A DNA stretch of 64,000 nt from NCBI RefSeq assembly GCF_042657185.1, contig NZ_JBHSNN010000014.1; one strand, 5' to 3'. This document shows, piece after piece, positions 17,270-25,545 of the stretch; within the stretch, counting starts at the first letter, position 1; each line of letters opens with the position of its first letter. Below the pieces are notes generated by a model, which saw only the letters and a list, made by a program, of their open reading frames with translations, was not told where the DNA came from and made no database searches. Source of the stretch: Ureibacillus thermophilus. Its GTDB lineage: Bacteria; Bacillota; Bacilli; Bacillales_A; Planococcaceae. Both the position numbers and the translations under genes were made by a program.

Positions 17270-18724
17270 ATGAATAACACTACAATGGTACCTCTGTTGG
17301 AAATGGAAGAATTAATCCTATATGAAGATGAACCTGTAATCCTTTTAAATACTTCATGTCAAATTGAGTCAATCAGCAAAAAAGCCGCTCAGTTATTAAA
17401 CATAGATGAAGAGATAGGGAAGCCTCTTCCGATGGACGATTTATCCCGTTCAAGATGGCATTCCTTTTTATCGAGAGTTCGCCAAGAGAATTTTTCCTTC
17501 TCTTCATTTAATGTAAAAGGCAAAGGCTTAGGATATAAAGAAATTATAGTTTTCGGAATCTTTATAAAAAAGAAGAATTTAGTATTTCTAAAAATATTGA
17601 ATGAACAATCCATTTATAATCGGGTTCAATTAGATGGGAGGAGTTTTTTAAATAATTTGCCTTATGGCATCATTTTGTTCAAAGAAGATATGATTAATGA
17701 AATAAATACCAAAGCGATTGAAATGTTAAATATGGATTTAGAAAATATTTTAAACTTAACTTTTGATTCTTTTCTAACTCAATATTTCGACTTTGGATAT
17801 AAAAAAATACAGTTTTTATCAGAATTAAAAACTTTTGGACATGCCACATTCGAAATTAAATGTTTGAACGATGATAACGAAATGTTTTTTACATTAGATT
17901 GTAAATATTTCTATTATCTTGATATGGTTGTCGTTTCTGTCATCGATATAACGGAAAAGATTCAGTTAAAACAAAAAGTTCAAGAATTAGAACAGCTCAG
18001 TGAAATTGGCAAAATGTCAGCAACGATTACCCATGAAATTAAAAATGCTGTGACTTCATTAAAAGGCTTTATGGAACTGTTGAAGTTTAATACGACTGAA
18101 GAAGGAAAAAAATATATAAAAATTGTTGAATCTGAAATAGAAAGAATGGAATCCATTCTTTCAGAAATTCTTTATTTAGCAAAACCAAATAAACTTATAA
18201 AAGAAAAAATTTCACTTCAAGAATTAATCAATGAAGTGATTCAAGTGATGCAGCCTCAGGCATCTTTAAATAATGTAGCCATTCAATTTAACGTCCATGA
18301 AAATTGCAATTCTATGATTGTCGGGAATGCCAACCGACTAAAGCAAATGTTTATTAATTTAATCAAAAATGCCATTGAAGTGATGCATAATGGCGGAACG
18401 ATTAATGTTGAATTGAAAAATATGTACAATAAAATTCAAATATATATCCAAGATCAAGGCATTGGAATTCCAGAAGAACATTTGAACAAGCTATTTACGC
18501 CATTTTTTACAACTAAGGAAGATGGAACTGGATTAGGATTATCCCTTGTAAAGAAAGTGGTAGATGAACATCAGGGGAAAATAGCTGTGGAAAGCACTAT
18601 TGATGTTGGTTCTACCTTTATTTTAGAATTCCCTAACTATACAGACTATTTTACTAGGTTTTATTATGAGAAAAATCAAAAAATGTTGGCTAGCCGCGCG
18701 ATGAATTCTTTACCATTGGTATAG
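17270..18724 (+). CDS. PAS-domain sensor histidine kinase, sporulation-kinase type
   Basis: This 484-residue soluble histidine kinase has no membrane segments. Two PAS-like regions lie at about 15-115 and 125-230, followed by HisKA with the phospho-acceptor His255 in ATITHEIKNAVTSLKGFMELL. The ATPase domain has NLIKNAIEVM, DQGIGIP and GTGLGLSLVKK. The architecture and H-box resemble KinA/KinE-type kinases that feed Spo0F in the phosphorelay. In most of these the H-box reads HEIRNP; here it is HEIKNA, with alanine instead of proline. No response regulator is adjacent, as expected for a phosphorelay orphan kinase. The specific signal is unknown. Confidence 0.85.
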   Translation: MNNTTMVPLLEMEELILYEDEPVILLNTSCQIESISKKAAQLLNIDEEIGKPLPMDDLSRSRWHSFLSRVRQENFSFSSFNVKGKGLGYKEIIVFGIFIKKKNLVFLKILNEQSIYNRVQLDGRSFLNNLPYGIILFKEDMINEINTKAIEMLNMDLENILNLTFDSFLTQYFDFGYKKIQFLSELKTFGHATFEIKCLNDDNEMFFTLDCKYFYYLDMVVVSVIDITEKIQLKQKVQELEQLSEIGKMSATITHEIKNAVTSLKGFMELLKFNTTEEGKKYIKIVESEIERMESILSEILYLAKPNKLIKEKISLQELINEVIQVMQPQASLNNVAIQFNVHENCNSMIVGNANRLKQMFINLIKNAIEVMHNGGTINVELKNMYNKIQIYIQDQGIGIPEEHLNKLFTPFFTTKEDGTGLGLSLVKKVVDEHQGKIAVESTIDVGSTFILEFPNYTDYFTRFYYEKNQKMLASRAMNSLPLV

Positions 18725-18731
18725 TACAACT

Positions 18732-18761
18732 TTGACAAATCTTTTCTTCTATCGCTATAAT
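18732..18761 (+). promoter_or_regulatory. Sigma-A promoter of the MarR gene
   Basis: TTGACA and TATAAT, both consensus, are separated by 18 bp. It lies directly before the marR-type gene. Confidence 0.8.
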
Positions 18762-18797
18762 GCTTTTATAGAGATAGAAAAAAGAGGATGATTTGTC

Positions 18798-19244
18798 TTG
18801 TCGTCAAATGAAATCAAACAATCGCTAAAGTTGTACATTGTTTTATCAAGGGCAAATAAGGCAATTAATGAAGTGACAAATCAGTTTTTTCAGCAAAATG
18901 GCATCAATCCAACCGAATTTGCTGTGTTGGAATTGTTATATCATAAAGGTAGACAGCCCTTGCAGAAAATAGGCACAAAAATCTTGTTAGCTAGTGGTTC
19001 TATCACATATGTTGTTGATAAACTTGAAAAAAGAGGTTTAATTAAACGGGTTTCCTGTCCATCAGATCGAAGGGTAACCTATGCAGAGATTACCGAAGAA
19101 GGCGCGGCTTTTATGGAAAAAATCTTTCCCGAACATGAAAAAAATTTGCACGAGTTAATGAATGCTTTAACACCGGAAGAAAAAGATACGGCGATTGAAT
19201 TGTTAAAAAAATTAGGGTTATCCATAAAAGATTTGTCATATTGA
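18798..19244 (+). CDS. MarR family transcriptional regulator
   Basis: This 148-residue MarR-type winged-helix protein has the pattern FAVLELLYHKGRQPLQKIGTKILLASGSITYVVDKLEKRGLIKR, then the wing SCPSDRRVTYAEITEEG. The recognition helix with GSITYVVDKLEKRGL resembles the redox/organic-peroxide-sensing MarR subgroup, but Cys residues are few. It has a Cys in the wing (VSCPSDRR). The start is TTG with a GAGGATG site. The gene is alone on its transcript, with a consensus promoter before it and the hairpin of the 185-bp element after it. Its targets are not evident. Confidence 0.88.
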   Translation: MSSNEIKQSLKLYIVLSRANKAINEVTNQFFQQNGINPTEFAVLELLYHKGRQPLQKIGTKILLASGSITYVVDKLEKRGLIKRVSCPSDRRVTYAEITEEGAAFMEKIFPEHEKNLHELMNALTPEEKDTAIELLKKLGLSIKDLSY

Positions 19245-19247
19245 AAA

Positions 19248-19434
19248 AAAAGGGCTGTCCAGAAAGTCGAACACTTTCGGAAACAGCCTTACTTCTTATA
19301 GTAATATTCTCTTAAAAACTTTCCCTGCGGTGGTTACAAAACGCGCCTCCTCGTCGCAATTTATCTGCGGCGAAGTATGTGCTACAGCCGCAAAGGGGGC
19401 GTCTTGAAATGACTTTTCAGACGCCTCCTTTTTT
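19248..19434 (-). repeat. ~185-bp intergenic element, copy B (reverse of copy A)
   Basis: This is the reverse complement of 7524-7710 with few differences, such as a short insertion near GCGGCGAAGTATGTGCTAC and one change in the outer hairpin (ACGCCTCC for ACGCCCCC). It again lies between convergent genes. The end hairpin GGGCTGTCC...GGAAACAGCC serves as the marR terminator. Confidence 0.9.
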
Positions 19435-19445
19435 GTAATAGAAAA

Positions 19446-20090
19446 TTATTTTTCCTGAATTGTAAGCCCCATTTGAATAAGGGCGTCTTTTAAATCATCA
19501 TCTTTTTGGTCAAAAACAGTTAAACGAACGAGAAGATTGCCTTTTTCGTATACAATGCCTACAACTTCATCATTATTAATCGTTGCAATATAAGAAGCGG
19601 AATTTGTAATGTCAGAATGTTTTTTCACCGCTTCGCTAATATCAAAAGGTTCATAATCGCTGATTGTAGCCATCGTTTCTTCTGTATTTTTCACAAGATC
19701 GTCAAAGTTGGCCTCGCTTTTTGGCACCACTTCAATTCGCATGTTAATGGCATCGTTATCTTTTAAAAACAGCAATTCTTTTCCAGGTTCTTCTTTTGTG
19801 AGTTCATATCCATCTAAAACTTGAATAGTATATTGTTCTTCTTCTACAATGTTTGTATCTGCAGTATATTCTTTGTTATTAGAAGTGTATTGAATTTGAT
19901 TCTCAGGTTGAACTGTATCTTCTTGCTCTGCGTTGTTTTCAGTTGCGACTTCTTCTTTTACGGTTGTTGTTTCCTCTTCTGTTTCCTTAGTAACATCATC
20001 TGAATCGATATTTTGGTCTTCGGCTGTCCCGCAAGCAGCAAGCAACAACACTAATAAAAGAGATAAAAATAAAAATGGCAGTTTCTTCAT
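19446..20090 (-). CDS. Lipoprotein of unknown function
   Basis: This 214-residue predicted lipoprotein has a signal peptide ending in the lipobox LLAAC (Cys20). A low-complexity acidic/threonine-rich linker covers about residues 25-70, and a globular domain follows (YTIQVLDGYELTKEEPGKELLFLKDNDAINMRIEV). The domain looks like a small extracytoplasmic fold similar to other bacillar lipoproteins, but I cannot name it. It has a good GGAAGGA site. A CPBP protease gene lies 54 bases upstream on the same strand, so the two may be co-transcribed. Confidence 0.7.
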   Translation of the reverse strand: MKKLPFLFLSLLLVLLLAACGTAEDQNIDSDDVTKETEEETTTVKEEVATENNAEQEDTVQPENQIQYTSNNKEYTADTNIVEEEQYTIQVLDGYELTKEEPGKELLFLKDNDAINMRIEVVPKSEANFDDLVKNTEETMATISDYEPFDISEAVKKHSDITNSASYIATINNDEVVGIVYEKGNLLVRLTVFDQKDDDLKDALIQMGLTIQEK

Positions 20091-20144
20091 AATCCTTCCT
20101 CCTTATTGAGTAGACGTTCTCTGCTTTCTAAAGGTTTCCTTGAT

Positions 20145-20762
20145 TTAATAATGAATGAAAGGAAAAACAATAAACAGCAGCACAATAAAGACTTCATGGG
20201 CGACAATCACTAACGGCATGCTTTTTTTCCATTCATATAAAAAACCGAAAATAAGCGAAGTGACGAATGTACAAATGACGCCCGGTATAAATCCGCTTAA
20301 TGCCATTGCCAGAGCAAACAATAAGCTTGTAATGATGCAAGAAAAAATTGGTGAAACGTATTGTTTTAACGCATGTTGAACATAGCCGCGCCAAAACAAT
20401 TCTTCGCCGATAACGATAATAAAAATGAGCAATAAATAATGCCAAATATTATTTGGCCCATAAGTTTCTAAAAATTTTCGAATCTGTTTGATAGAACCAT
20501 GATCCAAAAATTTTAGAAAAATATAGCCAACTCTTATAATCCCATAGGTAATTGTACCAAAGCCAATTCCAAATAATATATACTTCCATGTTGGAAGCTC
20601 ATCTTTGAATTTCCCAAAAAGGATGGAAATAGCGGTACCTACGAGGAGAGTAAAGGTATATAGATGCCAAAAAATATTTTTTTCTTCGAAGGTAAAGTAC
20701 ATGCTAATAAAAAAGAAAGCAAGAGAGAGAAGGAGTACAACCGTTTGTCTTGATAATTTCAT
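20145..20762 (-). CDS. CPBP family intramembrane metalloprotease
   Basis: This 205-residue membrane protein has six or seven helices and the CPBP (Abi) signature EELFWRGYVQHAL, which supplies the glutamates of a putative intramembrane metalloprotease related to Rce1. A conserved FxxxH-type segment appears in the last helices (VIVAHEVFIVLLF). Bacterial members act in membrane protein processing or self-immunity to peptides. It has an AAAGGAGG site. No bacteriocin gene is adjacent, so immunity is only one possibility. Confidence 0.8.
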   Translation of the reverse strand: MKLSRQTVVLLLSLAFFFISMYFTFEEKNIFWHLYTFTLLVGTAISILFGKFKDELPTWKYILFGIGFGTITYGIIRVGYIFLKFLDHGSIKQIRKFLETYGPNNIWHYLLLIFIIVIGEELFWRGYVQHALKQYVSPIFSCIITSLLFALAMALSGFIPGVICTFVTSLIFGFLYEWKKSMPLVIVAHEVFIVLLFIVFPFIHY

Positions 20763-20796
20763 GTTTATGCCTCCTTTGTTATCATATTAACAAAAA

Positions 20797-20835
20797 AAAT
20801 TCCCCCTATCATCTATAACCAATGAAAAGGGGAAG
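20797..20835 (-). terminator. Terminator after ykvS
   Basis: On the minus strand, CTTCCCC pairs with GGGGGAA across a ~20-base loop, followed by TTTTTTTTG. It lies between ykvS and the CPBP gene. Confidence 0.6.
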
Positions 20836-20841
20836 GTTTTT

Positions 20842-21036
20842 TTATTCAGAATCATCTTTTGATTTTATAATTTTGTAACGTTTATGATTAACCACGGTTT
20901 TTTCTTCTAGATCAAGATCTCGATAGTTGGGCATAATAGTTAAATCCACAATCACTGAATTTTCATTTACTTTTTCAACTAAACCACGAAGCCCATTTTT
21001 AAATTCGATAATATCTCCCACTTCTGCGAATTTCAT
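20842..21036 (-). CDS. ykvS: YkvS family protein (DUF2187)
   Basis: This 64-residue protein, MKFAEVGDIIEFKNGLRGLVEKVNENSVIVDLTI..., is a clear YkvS/DUF2187 member. It is a small KOW/SH3-like beta fold of unknown function that is widespread in Bacillales. It has a GGGAGGA site and its own terminator. It lies divergently from a short gene in the region that also carries the Spo0E-like peptide and a YkwC-like dehydrogenase. Confidence 0.85.
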   Translation of the reverse strand: MKFAEVGDIIEFKNGLRGLVEKVNENSVIVDLTIMPNYRDLDLEEKTVVNHKRYKIIKSKDDSE

Positions 21037-21145
21037 AGGCGCATTCCTCCCTTTTTGCTACTATGAAGTTAGTTTGAATGATTATAGAACAAAAGTAAAG
21101 GGATTTTCAAATAATTTCGGTATGAAAAAAAGGAGGCTTCCATAG

Positions 21146-21334
21146 ATGAATAAATATAAAAAAATGATTGAAATGCTAAAAAACGGGGAAATAGAAAGTA
21201 TAGAAATAACGAAAGATGAATTTTGGGAGTTTCGAGAAGTGTTAGTGAGCGATGAAAAATTTAAACATTTCCGAGGGGAAGCAAAGCAGGGTGGAAGGGT
21301 CATTTATACGTATTCCAAAGTACCTCGCGCTTAA
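21146..21334 (+). CDS. Small protein of unknown function
   Basis: This 62-residue protein starts MNKYKKMIEMLKNGEIESIEI behind a perfect AGGAGG site. It ends in a conserved-looking basic motif, FKHFRGEAKQGGRVIYTYSK. I recall similar short proteins in bacilli but no function. It is immediately upstream of the Spo0E-like gene and may share its transcript. Confidence 0.65.
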   Translation: MNKYKKMIEMLKNGEIESIEITKDEFWEFREVLVSDEKFKHFRGEAKQGGRVIYTYSKVPRA

Positions 21335-21372
21335 CCTTCTTCCCCCCTCGATTAATAGGGAGGGAATTTGGG

Positions 21373-21537
21373 ATGGAGGAATTATTAATTCAGTTGGAGC
21401 ACCTTCGTGAAAAAATGATACGTTCAGGACTGGAACATGGTTTGCAATCGAAGAAAACAATTCAATTAAGCAAACAACTCGACAAAATCATTGATCAATA
21501 TGTTCAACAAACGCTAGTCGCCATTTCAAAAGAATAA
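21373..21537 (+). CDS. Spo0E-like aspartyl-phosphate phosphatase
   Basis: This 54-residue protein reads MEELLIQLEHLREKMIRSG and then LSKQLDKIIDQY. The S-x-x-L-D motif with flanking helices is the signature of the Spo0E family. These small helical hairpin proteins dephosphorylate Spo0A~P, or other response regulators, and delay sporulation. A GGGAGG site lies about 10 bases before the ATG. It follows the 62-residue gene by 38 bases. Which response regulator it targets cannot be told. The short length is normal for the family. Confidence 0.82.
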   Translation: MEELLIQLEHLREKMIRSGLEHGLQSKKTIQLSKQLDKIIDQYVQQTLVAISKE

Positions 21538-21626
21538 ATAATTTTTCAATTATTTGTTATAAAATGCATCGAGTTGGGAAATAGTGATTATTGAGCACAG
21601 CAACATTCTCATTTTCCCCCTTTTCA

Positions 21627-21652
21627 AGCAGCAATTTTGCTGCTCTTTTTTT
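21627..21652 (+). terminator. Terminator after the spo0E-like gene
   Basis: The stem AGCAGCAA / TTGCTGCT with a short loop is followed by CTTTTTTT. Confidence 0.7.
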
Positions 21653-21770
21653 ATATAAGCAAAAGATTATTTCTTTTTTTCATATCAACAATTCCCCGTT
21701 TATATGGTACATTACAAGAAAGTAGAAATAATACATAAATTTAGTATCGATAGAGGGGTGTTGGATACCG

Positions 21771-22640
21771 ATGAGTCAAAAAAAGATCGCATTTATCGGA
21801 ACTGGCGTGATGGGGTCGAGCATCGTGAAACATTTGCTGAAAGCAGGCTTTGAAGTTACGGTATACAATCGAACAAAAGAGAAAGCGAATCCTTTGATAG
21901 AACTTGGCGCTCTCTGGGCAGATACACCTGCTCTTGCTTCAGAGAATAAGGATATCATTTTTACAATGGTCGGATTTCCTAAAGATGTGGAAGACGTATA
22001 TTTTGGGGAGAAAGGGATTTTCCAAAGGGCCAAAGTAGGAGCAATTGTTGTTGACATGACAACATCTCAGCCAAGCCTTGCAAAGAAAATTTATGAGGCT
22101 GCAAAAGATAAGGGAATCAACAGTTTAGACGCACCGGTGTCCGGCGGGGATATAGGAGCAAGAAATGGCACGTTATCCATCATGGTTGGCGGAGATGAAG
22201 AAGTTTATAAAGAAATGCTTCCGATTTTTGAGTTGTTTGGTTCCAATATCGTTTACCACGGTGAGGCAGGAGCTGGCCAACATGCGAAAATGTGCAATCA
22301 ACTGTTGGTAACAACCAACATAATTGGCGTTTGTGAATGCATTGCTTACGGCATGAAAGCAGGATTGGATTTAGATAAAGTATTGCAATCTGTTTCCACA
22401 GGCGCTGCAAGCTCTTGGTCATTAACAAATTTAGGGCCGCGTATATTAAAGGGTGACTTAGACCCAGGTTTTTATATCAAACATTTTATAAAAGATATGA
22501 AAATTGCTTTGGAAGAAGCGGAAAAAATGGAATTGGATTTGCCAGGTTTAAAATTGGCTAAAGAAATGTATGAGACATTGCTTGAAAAAGGGTATGGAGA
22601 ATATGGCACTCAGGCATTAATCAAATATTATCATATTTAG
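21771..22640 (+). CDS. 3-hydroxyisobutyrate dehydrogenase family oxidoreductase (YkwC-like)
   Basis: This 289-residue NAD(P)-dependent beta-hydroxyacid dehydrogenase has the Rossmann loop FIGTGVMGSSIVKHLLKAG (near residue 7). The substrate-binding DAPVSGGDIGARNGTLSIMVGG is at about 120-140 and the catalytic lysine sits in GAGQHAKMCNQLL. It reduces or oxidises small 3-hydroxy acids. The nearest B. subtilis relative appears to be YkwC. The substrate could be 3-hydroxyisobutyrate, tartronate semialdehyde or a related acid. The gene is monocistronic. Confidence 0.85.
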   Translation: MSQKKIAFIGTGVMGSSIVKHLLKAGFEVTVYNRTKEKANPLIELGALWADTPALASENKDIIFTMVGFPKDVEDVYFGEKGIFQRAKVGAIVVDMTTSQPSLAKKIYEAAKDKGINSLDAPVSGGDIGARNGTLSIMVGGDEEVYKEMLPIFELFGSNIVYHGEAGAGQHAKMCNQLLVTTNIIGVCECIAYGMKAGLDLDKVLQSVSTGAASSWSLTNLGPRILKGDLDPGFYIKHFIKDMKIALEEAEKMELDLPGLKLAKEMYETLLEKGYGEYGTQALIKYYHI

Positions 22641-22940
22641 AACTTATAGATTCATAGACTATAAGGGCGATAAAGCGATTGACTTTTTTATATCATTCTT
22701 TTGTAATGGGTGTTTCTACCCGATTTTCTTCGGTCCAAGATGCTCCAATTCTGAAAGAAAAACGAAAAAAATCAGTTTTATTAAAGGATAGAAGGAAATT
22801 GTCGATATTTTTAAGGATATGAAAAAGTGTAATACGATTTTAATGTAAAATTGGCTACTTTTCCAAATGAATTATGCACTTGCAAATAAAAAATAAGTAG
22901 TTAAGGTAGAATGGATTATATATAGAAAGGGATGAGTTCT

Positions 22941-23843
22941 ATGGAGCAAAAAGGAATATTGCTAGAGTCTGGAACGAATGAATTGGAAATTGTTGAATTT
23001 GAAGTAGGGTATAATAAATATGGAATTAATGTCATTAAAGTGAAAGAAATTATACAGCCAATTCCAGTTACAGTTATTCCTCATGCACATCCACATATTG
23101 AGGGAATTATTCAACTGCGCGGAGAAGTATTGCCGGTTGTAGATATGTTGAAAGTACTTGGAGTTCCAAATGGAAAATACAGCGACCAACACAAATACAT
23201 TGTGGCGGATTTTAATAAATTAAGAGTTGTTTTCCATGTGGATAATGTGACGCAAATCCATCGAATTTCATGGACACAAATTGAAAAACCTTCCGATATT
23301 TATCAAGGAACTACAAACCAAGTCATTGGTGTTGTGAAAATCGGTGAAACAATGATTTTATTATTAGATTTTGAAAAAATCATGTTAGACATTAATCCAG
23401 ACTATGGAATCAGCGTGGAACCAGTGAAAAAACTTGGAAAGAGGGAACGTTCAGAGAAAAGAATTGTGGTTGCGGAAGATTCGCCGTTGTTGCGTAAATT
23501 GTTAAATGAAACATTAACAGAAGCAGGATATATGAATTTAGAGTTTTTTGAAAACGGGAAAGATGCATATAATTATCTCGAAACTTTATTAGAGAAGAAA
23601 GGCGATATCACCAAACAAGTGCAATTAGTTGTGACGGACATTGAAATGCCTCAAATGGATGGCCATCACTTAACAAAACGAATCAAAACCCATCCGGAAT
23701 TGCAAAAATTGCCTGTTATTATCTTCTCAAGCTTAATTACGGATGATCTTCGCCATAAAGGGGAACAAGTAGGAGCAGATGACCAAGTGTCAAAACCTGA
23801 AATTGCGGACTTAATTTTAAAAATCGATGAATTGATTTTATAA
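22941..23843 (+). CDS. cheV: Chemotaxis coupling/adaptation protein CheV
   Basis: This 300-residue CheV combines an N-terminal CheW-like domain (about 15-150) with a C-terminal receiver (about 165-300). LLESGTNELEIVEFEVG is the standard opening. The receiver shows VAEDSPLLRKLL, the phospho-acceptor aspartate in VVTDIEMPQMDG and the lysine in QVSKPE. It couples chemoreceptors to CheA and contributes to adaptation, which implies a motile cell. I start at the second ATG, nine bases after GAAAGGG; the first ATG is adjacent to that site. A sigma-D box is not evident. Confidence 0.93.
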   Translation: MEQKGILLESGTNELEIVEFEVGYNKYGINVIKVKEIIQPIPVTVIPHAHPHIEGIIQLRGEVLPVVDMLKVLGVPNGKYSDQHKYIVADFNKLRVVFHVDNVTQIHRISWTQIEKPSDIYQGTTNQVIGVVKIGETMILLLDFEKIMLDINPDYGISVEPVKKLGKRERSEKRIVVAEDSPLLRKLLNETLTEAGYMNLEFFENGKDAYNYLETLLEKKGDITKQVQLVVTDIEMPQMDGHHLTKRIKTHPELQKLPVIIFSSLITDDLRHKGEQVGADDQVSKPEIADLILKIDELIL

Positions 23844-23877
23844 TTCAAATTTTAGGTGCCCTACATACATATTGGAT

Positions 23878-23912
23878 TGCCGGAAGCCATCAAGTGCGCC
23901 GGCATTTTCTTT
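23878..23912 (+). terminator. Terminator after cheV
   Basis: A short TGCCGG / CCGGCA stem with a 15-base loop runs into TTTTCTTTT. Confidence 0.6.
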
Positions 23913-24000
23913 TATTGTTAATTCGTTGAACCAACCAGATACATATGGCAAAATATTCATAAAATTTACCCAATCAACAAGGGAGAAGGGACTAAATTTC

Positions 24001-25545
24001 GTGAATACATTCAATACAGCCATTATCGATATTGGTTCAAATACAATTCGTCTAGTGATCTACAGTTACAGCAAAGAAGCAGGATTGCATGAAATTAGCA
24101 ATGTAAAAAAAGTGGCAAGACTAAGGAAGCACCTTCAATCAGATGGAAATATGTCTGAAGAAGGCATAAACATATTAAAAAATACGTTGATTTCTTTTAA
24201 AAACATGATGAAAGATTTTGCCGTGGTGAATATAAAAGCCGTTGCAACGGCAGCAATACGGCAAGCTGAAAATAATGAAGAAATCCTACAACGAATGAAA
24301 GAAGAAACCGGCATTCAAATTGATTTATTATCCGGAGAAGAAGAAGCCTACTTTGGATATTTAGCAGTCGTTTACTCAATGGATATTCCTTCTGGCATCA
24401 CGATTGATATTGGCGGCGGTTCAACGGAAATTACCTTATTTGAACAAAAGAAATTAAAACATTCCATCAGTTTTCCCTTTGGCACCGTTTCATTAAAACA
24501 AAGTTTTGTTTCTGGGGATAAAATCAATGTCAAAGAAAAAAATCGATTGTACCAATATGTAAAAAAACAATTTGAAAATTTGAGTTGGATTAGAGATAGT
24601 AATTTGCCAATTATAGGGATTGGAGGAAGTGCGAGAAATCTTGCACATATTTATCAGCCTATTATTGAGTATCCGATTTCTGGAATTCATCATTATGAAA
24701 TGAATGGGGAGGCTTTAAATAAATTAAGTGAATATTTAGAAAGAAAATCCATCGATCAGATGCTTCAACTGGAAGGATTGTCGTCGGATCGGGCGGACAT
24801 CATTGAAATAGCATTGGTAGTATTTCAAATATTGATGGAAATTGTGAATACCAATTCGTTTTTTATAAGTAAAAGCGGATTGCGGGAAGGTTTGATTATC
24901 CATCATGTGCTCGAATCCAATGAAGAAGCCTTTCATTGCGAACGTATTTTTGAACAATTTTCCAACCAACTTGCATTCAAATATGGAAGATCTGAAGAGG
25001 AAGTCGAGAATTTAGTCAGTTTAACAGAAAATTTATATTTAGATAGTTGTAAACTCCATCTATTGTCATATGATGTTGAACATCTTGAATTATTAAAAAA
25101 AGCGGCAAGGGTATTTTCGATTGGTGATTACATTGAAATCGATTCATCCAATCAGCATACATTTTATTTATTGGCCAATCAATCCATTCCAGGGCTAAAT
25201 CATAAAGACCGTGTCAAAATTGCATTGCTCGCTTCCTACAAAAATAGAGACTATTTCAGACGTTTAAGCAAGCCATTTCAATCTTGGTTTACGAGAGAAG
25301 AACTGAAAATGTTACGGCAGTATGGAGCGTTATTAAAATTTGCATATTCGTTAAACATTTCCAAGAGAAATGTCGTAAAAAGTATTAAAATGGAAGTAGA
25401 GGGGGATTACCTTGTTCTCTATGTCTATGTAAAGAATAGAGCAATGGCTGAAGAATATCGGGCAGAAAATCAAAAAAAGCATATAGAAAGGCTATTTAAA
25501 AAGAAGGTCATGATTGAATTTATCAATGAGGGGTGGAATGAGTGA
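24001..25545 (+). CDS. ppx: Exopolyphosphatase, Ppx/GppA family
   Basis: This 514-residue Ppx/GppA phosphatase releases phosphate from the ends of polyphosphate or hydrolyses pppGpp. The actin-like ATPase fold is marked by AIIDIGSNTIRLVIY at the start and GITIDIGGGSTEITLF in the middle. The catalytic glutamate region is in LLSGEEEAYFGYLAV. A C-terminal helical HD-like extension follows. The start is GTG with AAGGGAGAAGGGA upstream. Its stop overlaps the ppk start by four bases, so synthesis and breakdown of polyphosphate are coupled in one operon. Confidence 0.92.
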   Translation: MNTFNTAIIDIGSNTIRLVIYSYSKEAGLHEISNVKKVARLRKHLQSDGNMSEEGINILKNTLISFKNMMKDFAVVNIKAVATAAIRQAENNEEILQRMKEETGIQIDLLSGEEEAYFGYLAVVYSMDIPSGITIDIGGGSTEITLFEQKKLKHSISFPFGTVSLKQSFVSGDKINVKEKNRLYQYVKKQFENLSWIRDSNLPIIGIGGSARNLAHIYQPIIEYPISGIHHYEMNGEALNKLSEYLERKSIDQMLQLEGLSSDRADIIEIALVVFQILMEIVNTNSFFISKSGLREGLIIHHVLESNEEAFHCERIFEQFSNQLAFKYGRSEEEVENLVSLTENLYLDSCKLHLLSYDVEHLELLKKAARVFSIGDYIEIDSSNQHTFYLLANQSIPGLNHKDRVKIALLASYKNRDYFRRLSKPFQSWFTREELKMLRQYGALLKFAYSLNISKRNVVKSIKMEVEGDYLVLYVYVKNRAMAEEYRAENQKKHIERLFKKKVMIEFINEGWNE

